Assembly: GCA_916048095.2 (NCBI GenBank)
Contig: CAJZIA020000003.1
Coordinates: forward strand, 619,001 to 683,000
Direction of reading: 5' to 3'
Length of the DNA: 64,000 bases
Source: Sacculina carcini
Taxonomy: Eukaryota > Arthropoda > Thecostraca > Sacculinidae
Made by a program: the position numbers and the translations under genes. The notes under the pieces were generated by a model that ran no database searches, was not told the origin of the DNA, and saw only the letters and a program-made list of their open reading frames with translations. How positions within the stretch are numbered: the first letter of the stretch is position 1; the number at the start of each line of letters is the position of its first letter. Positions 40,297 to 54,461 of the stretch are shown one piece after another.

Positions 40297-42296
40297 TAAA
40301 TAAAATAAATAAAAAAAATAAAATAAATAAAATAAATAAAATAAATAAAATAAATAAAATAAATAAAATAAATAAAATAAATAAAATAAAGAAAATAAAT
40401 AAAAAAATAAAATAAAGAAAATAAATAAAAAAAATAAAATAAATAAAATAAATAAAATAAATAAAATAAATAAAATAAATAAAATAAATAAAATAAATAA
40501 AATGAAGAAAATAAATAAAATAAATAAAATAAAGAAAATAAAGAAAATAAAGAAAATAAAGAAAATAAATAAAATAAATAAAATAAATAAAATAAAGAAA
40601 ATAAAGAAAATAAAGAAAATAAAGAAAATAAAGAAAATAAAGAAAATAAAGAAAATAAAGAAAATAAAGAAAATAAAGAAAATAAAGAAAATAAAGAAAA
40701 TAAAGAAAATAAAGAAAATAAAGAAAATAAAGAAAATAAAGAAAATAAAGAAAATAAAGAAAATAAAGAAAATAAAGAAAATAAAGAAAATAAAGAAAAT
40801 CAAGAAAATCAAGAAAATAAAGAAAATAAAGAAAATAAAGAAAATAAAGAAAATAAAGAAAATAAAGAAAATAAAGAAAATAAAGAAAATAAAGAAAATA
40901 AAGAAAATAAAGAAAATAAAGAAAATAAAGAAAATAAAGAAAATAAAGAAAATAAAGAAAATAAAGAAAATAAAGAAAATAAAGAAAATAAAGAAAATAA
41001 AGAAAATAAAGAAAATAAAGAAAATAAAAAAAATAAAGAAAAAAAAGAAAATAAAGAAAATAAAGAAAATAAAGAAAATAAAGAAAATAAAGAAAATAAA
41101 GAAAATAAAGAAAATAAAGAAAATAAAGAAAATAAAGAAAATAAAGAAAATAAAGAAAATACAGAAAATACAGAAAATACAGAAAATACAGAAAATACAG
41201 AAAATACAGAAAATAAAGAAAATAAAGAAAATAAAGAAAATAAAGAAAATACAGAAAATACAGAAAATACAGAAAATACAGAAAATACAGAAAATACAGA
41301 AAATACAGAAAATACAGAAAATACAGAAAATAAAGAAAATAAAGAAAATAAAGAAAATAAAGAAAATAAAGAAAATATAGATGACGTCAGCAGTGCTGAC
41401 TCAGCACTGCATTCAAGGTCACCTTGGCTGATGCAATGCACACACCATGATACCGCGCTGACGTCTGCGCATGCGCAGTACATCAAACACATTCCCCGCC
41501 AGTCTGGCGCCATCTCAAGGTAACCTTGGATGGCGCACAATCACGCACCGCGTACGTGATACCGCGCTGACGTCTGCGCATGCGCAGTTTGAACAAATCA
41601 TTGTTATAGACATCTTCTACCATCCACCGTCTATTCACCCGTTTAAACACACTTGATAAATATTTTTCAAATTAATTTCATTATATTTTTAAATCAACTT
41701 GTTTTAACACAACTAATTATCATAACCTAATATAATAAACATTAATATACGAAATACGTGCGCCACAATTATATCATGTGCGCCACAAGTGTCTCACAAT
41801 TCTATGAATTAATTTAATTCTCAAACTAATTTAAAAAACATTAACATACCTAATACGCGCGCCACAATTGTATCATGTGCGTCACAAGTGTTTCACAATT
41901 CTCTAAATTTATTTAATTAGCATAACATAATATAATAAACATTAATATACCAAATACGCGCGCCACAATTGTATCATGTGCATTTGTCTCACAACTCTAA
42001 ATTAATTTAGTTAGCAAAACCAAATATAATAAACATTAATATATCTAATACGTGCGCCACAATTGTATCATGTGCGCCACAAGTATCTCACAATTCTATA
42101 TATTAATTGTACACTCGTGCTTGCGCACTATATATACCACATATAAACCATCTCTCTTGAACATCTACAATGGCCGAACCGCGTAAGACTCTGCTCGAAC
42201 CCCGAGGACCTCGGTTCGAATCCCAGCCAGGTAATAACTTTCTTCACTCAACACTAAACTCTACACACAAATAATCGAAATAAATTGGATGAATTA
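40297..42296 (+). repeat. Satellite unit 9 (type A, ACA-variant tract)
   Basis: Tract 40297-41376 ends with an ordered pattern: about 6 GAAAATACA, 4 GAAAATAAA, 9 GAAAATACA, then GAAAATAAA. Block 41377-42296; B box 42213-42223. Confidence 0.9.
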
Positions 42297-44301
42297 AATA
42301 AAATAAATAAAATAAATAAAATAAATAAAATAAATAAAATAAATAAAATAAAAAAAATAAAAAAAATAAAAAAAATAAAAAAAATAAATAAAATAAATAA
42401 AATAAATAAAATAAATAAAATAAATAAAATAAATAAAATAAATAAAATAAATAAAATAAATAAAATAAATAAAATAAATAAAATAAATAAAATAAATAAA
42501 ATAAATAAAATAAATAAAATGAAGAAAATGAAGAAAATAAATAAAATAAATAAAATAAATAAAATAAATAAAATAAAGAAAATAAAGAAAATAAAGAAAA
42601 TAAAGAAAATAAAGAAAATAAATAAAATAAATAAAATAAATAAAATAAAGAAAATAAAAAAATAAAGAAAATAAAGAAAATAAAGAAAATAAAGAAAATA
42701 AAGAAAATAAAGAAAATAAAGAAAATAAAGAAAATAAAGAAAATAAAGAAAATAAAGAAAATAAAGAAAATAAAGAAAATAAAGAAAATAAAGAAAATAA
42801 AGAAAATAAAGAAAATCAAGAAAATCAAGAAAATCAAGAAAATAAAGAAAATAAAGAAAATAAAGAAAATAAAGAAAATAAAGAAAATAAAGAAAATAAA
42901 GAAAATAAAGAAAATAAAGAAAATAAAGAAAATAAAGAAAATAAAGAAAATAAAGAAAATAAAGAAAATAAAGAAAATAAAGAAAATAAAGAAAATAAAG
43001 AAAATAAAGAAAATAAAGAAAATAAAGAAAATAAAGAAAATAAAGAAAATAAAGAAAATAAAGAAAATAAAGAAAATAAAGAAAATAAAGAAAATAAAGA
43101 AAATAAAGAAAATAAAGAAAATAAAGAAAATAAAGAAAATAAAGAAAATAAAGAAAATAAAGAAAATACAGAAAATACAGAAAATACAGAAAATACAGAA
43201 AATACAGAAAATACAGAAAATAAAGAAAATAAAGAAAATAAAGAAAATAAAGAAAATACAGAAAATACAGAAAATACAGAAAATACAGAAAATACAGAAA
43301 ATACAGAAAATACAGAAAATACAGAAAATACAGAAAATAAAGAAAATAAAGAAAATAAAGAAAATAAAGAAAATAAAGAAAATATAGATGACGTCAGCAG
43401 TGCTGACTCAGCACTGCATTCAAGGTCACCTTGGCTGATGCAATGCACACACCATGATACCGCGCTGACCTCTGCGCATGCGCAGTACATCAAACACATT
43501 CCCCGCCAGTCTGGCGCCATCTCAAGGTAACCTTGGATGGCGCACAATCACGCACCGCGTACGTGATACCGCGCTGACGTCTGCGCATGCGCAGTTTGAA
43601 CAAATCATTGTTATAGACATCTTCTACCATCCACCGTCTATTCACCCGTTTAAACACACTTGATAAATATTTTTCAAATTAATTTCATTATATTTTTAAA
43701 TCAACTTGTTTTAACACAACTAATTATCATAACACTAATATAACAAACATTAATATACGAAATACGTGCGCCACAATTATATCATGTGCGCCACAAGTGT
43801 ATCACAATTCTATGAATTAATTTAATTCTCAAACTAATTTAAAAAACATTAATATACCTAATACGCGCGCCACAATTGTATCATGTGCGTCACAAATGTT
43901 TCACAATTCTCTAAATTTATTTAATTAGCATAACATAATATAATAAACATTAATATACCAAATACGCGCGCCACAATTGTATCATGTGCATTTGTCTCAC
44001 AACTCTAAATTAATTTAGTTAGCAAAACCAAATATAATAAACATTAATATATCTAATACGTGCGCCACAATTGTATCATGTGCGCCACAAGTATCTCACA
44101 ATTCTATATATTAATTGTACACTCGTGCTTGCGCACTATATATACCACATATAAACCATCTCTCTTGAACATCTACAATGGCCGAACCGCGTAAGACTCT
44201 GCTCGAACCCCGAGGACCTCGGTTCGAATCCCAGCCAGGTAATAACTTTCTTCACTCAACACTAAACTCTACACACAAATAATCGAAATAAATAGGATGA
44301 A
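42297..44301 (+). repeat. Satellite unit 10 (type A, ACA-variant tract)
   Basis: Tract 42297-43382 ends with the same ACA-variant order as unit 9; block 43383-44301; B box 44221-44231. The first GACGTC before NRF1 reads GACCTC here and in unit 11. Confidence 0.9.
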
Positions 44302-45706
44302 ATAAATAAAATAAATAAAATAAATAAAATAAATAAAATAAATAAAATAAATAAAATAAATAAAATAAATAAAATAAATAAAATAAATAAAATAAATAAA
44401 ATAAATAAAATAAATAAAATAAAGAAAATAAAGAAAATAAAGAAAATAAAGAAAATAAAGAAAATAAAGAAAATAAAGAAAATGAAGAAAATGAAGAAAA
44501 TAAAGAAAATAAAGAAAATAAAGAAAATAAAGAAAATAAAGAAAATAAAGAAAATAAAGAAAATACAGAAAATACAGAAAATACAGAAAATACAGAAAAT
44601 ACAGAAAATACAGAAAATACAGAAAATAAAGAAAATAAAGAAAATAAAGAAAATAAAGAAAATACAGAAAATACAGAAAATACAGAAAATACAGAAAATA
44701 CAGAAAATACAGAAAATACAGAAAATACAGAAAATACAGAAAATAAAGAAAATAAAGAAAATAAAGAAAATAAAGAAAATAAAGAAAATATAGATGACGT
44801 CAGCAGTGCTGACTCAGCACTGCATTCAAGGTCACCTTGGCTGATGCAATGCACACACCATGATACCGCGCTGACCTCTGCGCATGCGCAGTACATCAAA
44901 CACATTCCCCGCCAGTCTGGCGCCATCTCAAGGTAACCTTGGATGGCGCACAATCACGCACCGCGTACGTGATACCGCGCTGACGTCTGCGCATGCGCAG
45001 TTTGAACAAATCATTGTTATAGACATCTTCTACCATCCACCGTCTATTCACCCGTTTAAACACACTTGATAAATATTTTTCAAATTAATTTCATTATATT
45101 TTTAAATCAACTTGTTTTAACACAACTAATTATCATAACACTAATATAACAAACATTAATATACGAAATACGTGCGCCACAATTATATCATGTGCGCCAC
45201 AAGTGTATCACAATTCTATGAATTAATTTAATTCTCAAACTAATTTAAAAAACATTAATATACCTAATACGCGCGCCACAATTGTATCATGTGCGTCACA
45301 AATGTTTCACAATTCTCTAAATTTATTTAATTAGCATAACATAATATAATAAACATTAATATACCAAATACGCGCGCCACAATTGTATCATGTGCATTTG
45401 TCTCACAACTCTAAATTAATTTAGTTAGCAAAACCAAATATAATAAACATTAATATATCTAATACGTGCGCCACAATTGTATCATGTGCGCCACAAGTAT
45501 CTCACAATTCTATATATTAATTGTACACTCGTGCTTGCGCACTATATATACCACATATAAACCATCTCTCTTGAACATCTACAATGGCCGAACCGCGTAA
45601 GACTCTGCTCGAACCCCGAGGACCTCGGTTCGAATCCCAGCCAGGTAATAACTTTCTTCACTCAACACTAAACTCTACACACAAATAATCGAAATAAATT
45701 GGATGA
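44302..45706 (+). repeat. Satellite unit 11 (type A, ACA-variant tract)
   Basis: Tract 44302-44789 with the same ACA-variant order, slightly longer first run; block 44790-45706; B box 45627-45637. Confidence 0.9.
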
Positions 45707-46825
45707 AATAAATAAAATAAATAAAATAAATAAAATAAATAAAATAAATAAAATAAATAAAATAAATAAAATAAATAAAATAAATAAAATAAATAAAATA
45801 AATAAAATAAATAAAATAAAGAAAATAAAGAAAATAAAGAAAATAAAGAAAATAAAGAAAATAAAGAAAATAAAGAAAATGAAGAAAATGAAGAAAATGA
45901 ATAAAATAAAGAAAATAAAGAAAATAAAGAAAATAAAGAAAATAAAGAAAATAAAGAAAATAAAGAAAATAAAGAAAATAAAGAAAATAAAGAAAATAAA
46001 GAAAATAAAGAAAAAAAAGAAAATAAAGAAAAAAAAGAAAATAAAGAAAATAAAGAAAATAAAGAAAATAAAGAAAATAAAGAAAATAAAGAAAGTAAAG
46101 AAAATAAAGAAAATAAAGAAAATAAAGAAAATAAAGAAAATAAAGAAAATAAAGAAAATAAAGAAAATAAAGAAAATAAAGAAAATAAAGAAAATAAAGA
46201 AAATAAAGAAAATAAAGAAAATAAAGAAAATAAAGAAAATAAAGAAAATAAAGAAAATAAAGAAAATAAAGAAAATAAAGAAAATAAAGAAAATAAAGAA
46301 AATAAAGAAAATAAAGAAAATAAAGAAAATAAAGAAAATAAAGAAAATAAGGAAAATAAAGAAAATAACTTAATATACCTAATACGCGCGCCACAATTGT
46401 ATCATGTGCGTCACAAGTGTTTCACAATTCTCTAAATTTATTTAATTAGCATAACATAATATAATAAACATTAATATACCAAATACGCGCGCCACAATTG
46501 TATCATGTGCATTTGTCTCACAACTCTAAATTAATTTAGTTAGCATAACCAAATATAATAAACATTAATATATCTAATACGTGCGCCACAATTGTATCAT
46601 GTGCGCCACAAGTATCTCACAATTCTATATATTAATTGTACAATAGTGCTTGCGCACTATATATACCACATATAAACCATCTCTCTTGAACATCTACAAT
46701 GGCCGAACCGCGTAAGACTCTGCTCGAACCCCGAGGACCTCGGTTCGAATCCCAGCCAGGTAATAACTTTCTTCACTCAACACTAAACTCTACACACAAA
46801 TAATCGAAATAAATTGGATGAATTA
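45707..46825 (+). repeat. Satellite unit 12 (type B, CAATAG)
   Basis: Tract 45707-46368: TAAAATAAA run, GAAAATAAA run, GAAAATGAA pair, one TAAAATAAA, long GAAAATAAA run with one GAAAGTAAA, and a GGAAAATAAA near the end. Block 46369-46825; B box 46742-46752. Confidence 0.9.
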
Positions 46826-48053
46826 AATAAAATAAATAAAATAAATAAAATAAATAAAATAAATAAAATAAATAAAATAAATAAAATAAATAAAATAAAT
46901 AAAATAAAGAAAATAAAGAAAATAAAGAAAATAAAGAAAATAAAGAAAATAAAGAAAATAAAGAAAATGAAGAAAATGAAGAAAATGAAGAAAATGAATA
47001 AAATAAAGAAAATAAAGAAAATAAAGAAAATAAAGAAAATAAAGAAAATAAAGAAAATAAAGAAAATAAAGAAAATAAAGAAAATAAAGAAAATAAAGAA
47101 AATAAAGAAAATAAAGAAAATAAAGAAAATAAAGAAAATAAAGAAAATAAAGAAAATAAAGAAAATAAAGAAAATAAAGAAAATAAAGAAAATAAAGAAA
47201 ATAAAGAAAATAAAGAAAATAAAGAAAATAAAGAAAATAAAGAAAATAAAGAAAATAAAGAAAATAAAGAAAATAAAGAAAATAAAGAAAATAAAGAAAA
47301 TAAAGAAAATAAAGAAAATAAAGAAAATAAAGAAAATAAAGAAAATAAAGAAAATAAAGAAAATAAAGAAAATAAAGAAAATAAAGAAAATAAAGAAAAT
47401 AAAGAAAATAAAGAAAATAAAGAAAGTAAAGAAAATAAAGAAAATAAAGAAAATAAAGAAAATAAAGAAAATAAAGAAAATAAAGAAAATAAAGAAAATA
47501 AAGAAAATAAAGAAAATAAAGAAAATAAAGAAAATAAAGAAAATAAAGAAAATAAAGAAAATAAAGAAAATAAAGAAAATAAGGAAAATAAAGAAAATAA
47601 CTTAATATACCTAATACGCGCGCCACAATTGTATCATGTGCGTCACAAGTGTTTCACAATTCTCTAAATTTATTTAATTAGCATAACATAATATAATAAA
47701 CATTAATATACCAAATACGCGCGCCACAATTGTATCATGTGCATTTGTCTCACAACTCTAAATTAATTTAGTTAGCATAACCAAATATAATAAACATTAA
47801 TATATCTAATACGTGCGCCACAATTGTATCATGTGCGCCACAAGTATCTCACAATTCTATATATTAATTGTACAATAGTGCTTGCGCACTATATATACCA
47901 CATATAAACCATCTCTCTTGAACATCTACAATGGCCGAACCGCGTAAGACTCTGCTCGAACCCCGAGGACCTCGGTTCGAATCCCAGCCAGGTAATAACT
48001 TTCTTCACTCAACACTAAACTCTACACACAAATAATCGAAATAAATTGGATGA
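46826..48053 (+). repeat. Satellite unit 13 (type B, CAATAG)
   Basis: Tract 46826-47600 with the same variant order as unit 12; block 47601-48053; B box 47974-47984. Confidence 0.9.
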
Positions 48054-49351
48054 AATAAATAAAATAAATAAAATAAATAAAATAAAGAAAATAAATAAAA
48101 TAAATAAAATAAAGAAAATAAAGAAAATAAAGAAAATAAAGAAAATAAAGAAAATAAAGAAAATAAAGAAAATAAAGAAAATGAAGAAAATGAAGAAAAT
48201 GAATAAAATAAAGAAAATAAAGAAAATAAAGAAAATAAAGAAAATAAAGAAAATAAAGAAAATAAAGAAAATAAAGAAAATAAAGAAAATAAAGAAAATA
48301 AAGAAAATAAAGAAAATAAAGAAAATAAAGAAAATAAAGAAAATAAAGAAAATTAAGAAAATAAAGAAAATAAAGAAAATAAAGAAAATAAAGAAAATAA
48401 AGAAAATAAAGAAAATAAAGAAAATAAAGAAAATATAGATGACGTCAGCAGTGCTGACTCAGCACTGCATTCAAGGTCACCTTGGCTGATGCAATGCACA
48501 CACCATGATACCGCGCTGACGTCTGCGCATGCGCAGTACATCAAACACATTCCCCGCCAGTCTGGCGCCATCTCAAGGTAACCTTGGATGGTGCACAATC
48601 ACGCACCGCGTACGTGATACCGCGCTGACGTCTGCGCATGCGCAGTTTGAACAAATCATTGTTATAGACATCTTCTACCATCCACCGTCTATTCACCCGT
48701 TTAAACACACTTGATAAATATTTTTCAAATTAATTTCATTATATTTTTAAATCAACTTGTTTTAACACAACTAATTATCATAACACTAATATAACAAACA
48801 TTAATATACGAAATACGTGCGCCACAATTATATCATGTGCGCCACAAGTGTATCACAATTCTATGAATTAATTTAATTCTCAAACTAATTTAAAAAACAT
48901 TAATATACCTAATACGCGCGCCACAATTGTATCATGTGCGTCACAAATGTTTCACAATTCTCTAAATTTATTTAATTAGCATAACATAATATAATAAACA
49001 TTAATATACCAAATACGCGCGCCACAATTGTATCATGTGCATTTGTCTCACAACTCTAAATTAATTTAGTTAGCAAAACCAAATATAATAAACATTAATA
49101 TATCTAATACGTGCGCCACAATTGTATCATGTGCGCCACAAGTATCTCACAATTCTATATATTAATTGTACACTCGTGCTTGCGCACTATATATACCACA
49201 TATAAACCATCTCTCTTGAACATCTACAATGGCCGAACCGCGTAAGACTCTGCTCGAACCCCGAGGACCTCGGTTCGAATCCCAGCCAGGTAATAACTTT
49301 CTTCACTCAACACTAAACTCTACACACAAATAATCGAAATAAATTGGATGA
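48054..49351 (+). repeat. Satellite unit 14 (type A)
   Basis: Tract 48054-48433 with one GAAAATTAA variant; block 48434-49351; B box 49272-49282. Confidence 0.9.
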
Positions 49352-50502
49352 AATAAATAAAATAAATAAAATAAATAAAATAAATAAAATAAATAAAATA
49401 AATAAAATAAATAAAATAAATAAAATAAATAAAATAAATAAAATAAAGAAAATAAAGAAAATAAAGAAAATAAAGAAAATAAAGAAAATAAAGAAAATAA
49501 AGAAAATAAAGAAAATGAAGAAAATGAAGAAAATGAATAAAATAAAGAAAATAAAGAAAATAAAGAAAATAAAGAAAATAAAGAAAATAAAGAAAATAAA
49601 GAAAATAAAGAAAATAAAGAAAATAAAGAAAATAAAGAAAATAAAGAAAATAAAGAAAATAAAGAAAATAAAGAAAATAAAGAAAATAAAGAAAATAAAG
49701 AAAATAAAGAAAATAAAGAAAATAAAGAAAATAAAGAAAATAAAGAAAATAAAGAAAATAAAGAAAGTAAAGAAAATAAAGAAAATAAAGAAAATAAAGA
49801 AAATAAAGAAAATAAAGAAAATAAAGAAAATAAAGAAAATAAAGAAAATAAAGAAAATAAAGAAAATAAAGAAAATAAAGAAAATAAAGAAAATAAAGAA
49901 AATAAAGAAAATAAAGAAAATAAAGAAAATAAAGAAAATAAAGAAAATAAAGAAAATAAAGAAAATAAAGAAAATAAAGAAAATAAAGAAAATAAAGAAA
50001 ATAAAGAAAATAAAGAAAATAAAGAAAATAAGGAAAATAAAGAAAATAACTTAATATACCTAATACGCGCGCCACAATTGTATCATGTGCGTCACAAGTG
50101 TTTCACAATTCTCTAAATTTATTTAATTAGCATAACATAATATAATAAACATTAATATACCAAATACGCGCGCCACAATTGTATCATGTGCATTTGTCTC
50201 ACAACTCTAAATTAATTTAGTTAGCATAACCAAATATAATAAACATTAATATATCTAATACGTGCGCCACAATTGTATCATGTGCGCCACAAGTATCTCA
50301 CAATTCTATATATTAATTGTACAATAGTGCTTGCGCACTATATATACCACATATAAACCATCTCTCTTGAACATCTACAATGGCCGAACCGCGTAAGACT
50401 CTGCTCGAACCCCGAGGACCTCGGTTCGAATCCCAGCCAGGTAATAACTTTCTTCACTCAACACTAAACTCTACACACAAATAATCGAAATAAATTGGAT
50501 GA
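49352..50502 (+). repeat. Satellite unit 15 (type B, CAATAG)
   Basis: Tract 49352-50048, unit-12-type variant order with one GAAAGTAAA; block 50049-50502; B box 50423-50433. Confidence 0.9.
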
Positions 50503-51698
50503 AATAAATAAAATAAATAAAATAAATAAAATAAATAAAATAAATAAAATAAATAAAATAAATAAAATAAAGAAAATAAAGAAAATAAAGAAAATAAAGA
50601 AAATAAAGAAAATAAAGAAAATAAAGAAAATAAAGAAAATAAAGAAAATGAAGAAAATGAAGAAAATGAATAAAATAAAGAAAATAAAGAAAATAAAGAA
50701 AATAAAGAAAATAAAGAAAATAAAGAAAATAAAGAAAATAAAGAAAATAAAGAAAATAAAGAAAATAAAGAAAATAAAGAAAATAAAGAAAATAAAGAAA
50801 ATAAAGAAAATAAAGAAAATAAAGAAAATAAAGAAAATAAAGAAAATAAAGAAAATAAAGAAAATAAAGAAAATAAAGAAAATAAAGAAAATAAAGAAAA
50901 TAAAGAAAATAAAGAAAATAAAGAAAATAAAGAAAATAAAGAAAATAAAGAAAATAAAGAAAATAAAGAAAATAAAGAAAATAAAGAAAATAAAGAAAAT
51001 AAAGAAAATAAAGAAAATAAAGAAAATAAAGAAAATAAAGAAAAAAAAGAAAATAAAGAAAATAAAGAAAATAAAGAAAATAAAGAAAATAAAGAAAGTA
51101 AAGAAAATAAAGAAAATAAAGAAAATAAAGAAAATAAAGAAAATAAAGAAAATAAAGAAAATAAAGAAAATAAAGAAAATAAAGAAAATAAAGAAAATAA
51201 AGAAAATAAAGAAAATAAAGAAAATAAGGAAAATAAAGAAAATAACTTAATATACCTAATACGCGCGCCACAATTGTATCATGTGCGTCACAAGTGTTTC
51301 ACAATTCTCTAAATTTATTTAATTAGCATAACATAATATAATAAACATTAATATACCAAATACGCGCGCCACAATTGTATCATGTGCATTTGTCTCACAA
51401 CTCTAAATTAATTTAGTTAGCATAACCAAATATAATAAACATTAATATATCTAATACGTGCGCCACAATTGTATCATGTGCGCCACAAGTATCTCACAAT
51501 TCTATATATTAATTGTACAATAGTGCTTGCGCACTATATATACCACATATAAACCATCTCTCTTGAACATCTACAATGGCCGAACCGCGTAAGACTCTGC
51601 TCGAACCCCGAGGACCTCGGTTCGAATCCCAGCCAGGTAATAACTTTCTTCACTCAACACTAAACTCTACACACAAATAATCGAAATAAATTGGATGA
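50503..51698 (+). repeat. Satellite unit 16 (type B, CAATAG)
   Basis: Tract 50503-51244, unit-12-type order with one AAAAAAAGAA slip; block 51245-51698; B box 51619-51629. Confidence 0.9.
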
Positions 51699-52481
51699 AA
51701 TAAATAAAATAAATAAAATAAATAAAATAAATAAAATAAATAAAATAAATAAAATAAAGAAAATAAAGAAAATAAAGAAAATAAAGAAAATAAAGAAAAT
51801 AAAGAAAATAAAGAAAATAAAGAAAATGAAGAAAATGAAGAAAATGAATAAAATAAAGAAAATAAAAAAAATAAAGAAAATAAAGAAAATAAAGAAAATA
51901 AAGAAAATAAAGAAAATAAAGAAAATAAAGAAAATAAAGAAAATAAAGAAAATAAAGAAAATAAAGAAAATAAAGAAAATAAAGAAAATAAAGAAAATAA
52001 AGAAAATAAGGAAAATAAAGAAAATAACTTAATATACCTAATACGCGCGCCACAATTGTATCATGTGCGTCACAAGTGTTTCACAATTCTCTAAATTTAT
52101 TTAATTAGCATAACATAATATAATAAACATTAATATACCAAATACGCGCGCCACAATTGTATCATGTGCATTTGTCTCACAACTCTAAATTAATTTAGTT
52201 AGCATAACCAAATATAATAAACATTAATATATCTAATACGTGCGCCACAATTGTATCATGTGCGCCACAAGTATCTCACAATTCTATATATTAATTGTAC
52301 AATAGTGCTTGCGCACTATATATACCACATATAAACCATCTCTCTTGAACATCTACAATGGCCGAACCGCGTAAGACTCTGCTCGAACCCCGAGGACCTC
52401 GGTTCGAATCCCAGCCAGGTAATAACTTTCTTCACTCAACACTAAACTCTACACACAAATAATCGAAATAAATTGGATGAA
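51699..52481 (+). repeat. Satellite unit 17 (type B, CAATAG)
   Basis: Short tract 51699-52026 with unit-12-type order; block 52027-52481; B box 52401-52411. Confidence 0.9.
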
Positions 52482-53663
52482 ATAAATAAAATAAATAAAA
52501 TAAATAAAATAAATAAAATAAATAAAATAAATAAAATAAATAAAATAAAGAAAATAAAGAAAATAAAGAAAATAAAGAAAATAAAGAAAATAAAGAAAAT
52601 AAAGAAAATAAAGAAAATAAAGAAAATAAAGAAAATGAAGAGAATGAAGAAAATGAATAAAATAAAGAAAATAAAGAAAATAAAGAAAATAAAGAAAATA
52701 AAGAAAATAAAGAAAATAAAGAAAATAAAGAAAATAAAGAAAATATAGATGACGTCAGCAGTGCTGACTCAGCACTGCATTCAAGGTCACCTTGGCTGAT
52801 GCAATGCACACACCATGATACCGCGCTGACGTCTGCGCATGCGCAGTACATCAAACACATTCCCCGCCAGTCTGGCGCCATCTCAAGGTAACCTTGGATG
52901 GCGCACAATCACGCACCGCGTACGTGATACCGCGCTGACGTCTGCGCATGCGCAGTTTGAACAAATCATTGTTATAGACATCTTCTACCATCCACCGTCT
53001 ATTCACCCGTTTAAACACACTTGATAAATATTTTTCAAATTAATTTCATTATATTTTTAAATCAACTTGTTTTAACACAACTAATTATCATAACCTAATA
53101 TAATAAACATTAATATACGAAATACGTGCGCCACAATTATATCATGTGCGCCACAAGTGTCTCACAATTCTATGAATTAATTTAATTCTCAAACTAATTT
53201 AAAAAACATTAACATACCTAATACGCGCGCCACAATTGTATCATGTGCGTCACAAGTGTTTCACAATTCTCTAAATTTATTTAATTAGCATAACATAATA
53301 TAATAAACATTAATATACCAAATACGCGCGCCACAATTGTATCATGTGCATTTGTCTCACAACTCTAAATTAATTTAGTTAGCAAAACCAAATATAATAA
53401 ACATTAATATATCTAATACGTGCGCCACAATTGTATCATGTGCGCCACAAGTATCTCACAATTCTATATATTAATTGTACACTCGTGCTTGCGCACTATA
53501 TATACCACATATAAACCATCTCTCTTGAACATCTACAATGGCCGAACCGCGTAAGACTCTGCTCGAACCCCGAGGACCTCGGTTCGAATCCCAGCCAGGT
53601 AATAACTTTCTTCACTCAACACTAAACTCTACACACAAATAATCGAAATAAATTGGATGAATT
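52482..53663 (+). repeat. Satellite unit 18 (type A)
   Basis: Shortest tract, 52482-52743, with a GAGAATGAA variant; block 52744-53663; B box 53581-53591. Confidence 0.9.
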
Positions 53664-54461
53664 AAATAAAATAAATAAAATAAATAAAATAAATAAAATA
53701 AATAAAATAAATAAAATAAAGAAAATAAAGAAAATAAAGAAAATAAAGAAAATAAAGAAAATAAAGAAAATAAAGAAAATAAAGAAAATAAAGAAAATGA
53801 AGAAAATGAAGAAAATGAATAAAATAAAGAAAATAAAGAAAATAAAGAAAATAAAGAAAATAAAGAAAATAAAGAAAATAAAGAAAATAAAGAAAATAAA
53901 GAAAATAAAGAAAATAAAGAAAATAAAGAAAATAAAGAAAATAAAGAAAATAAAGAAAATAAAGAAAATAAAGAAAATAAAGAAAATAAGGAAAATAAAG
54001 AAAATAACTTAATATACCTAATACGCGCGCCACAATTGTATCATGTGCGTCACAAGTGTTTCACAATTCTCTAAATTTATTTAATTAGCATAACATAATA
54101 TAATAAACATTAATATACCAAATACGCGCGCCACAATTGTATCATGTGCATTTGTCTCACAACTCTAAATTAATTTAGTTAGCATAACCAAATATAATAA
54201 ACATTAATATATCTAATACGTGCGCCACAATTGTATCATGTGCGCCACAAGTATCTCACAATTCTATATATTAATTGTACAATAGTGCTTGCGCACTATA
54301 TATACCACATATAAACCATCTCTCTTGAACATCTACAATGGCCGAACCGCGTAAGACTCTGCTCGAACCCCGAGGACCTCGGTTCGAATCCCAGCCAGGT
54401 AATAACTTTCTTCACTCAACACTAAACTCTACACACAAATAATCGAAATAAATTGGATGAA
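53664..54461 (+). repeat. Satellite unit 19 (type B, CAATAG)
   Basis: Tract 53664-54006, unit-12-type order; block 54007-54461; B box 54381-54391. Confidence 0.9.
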
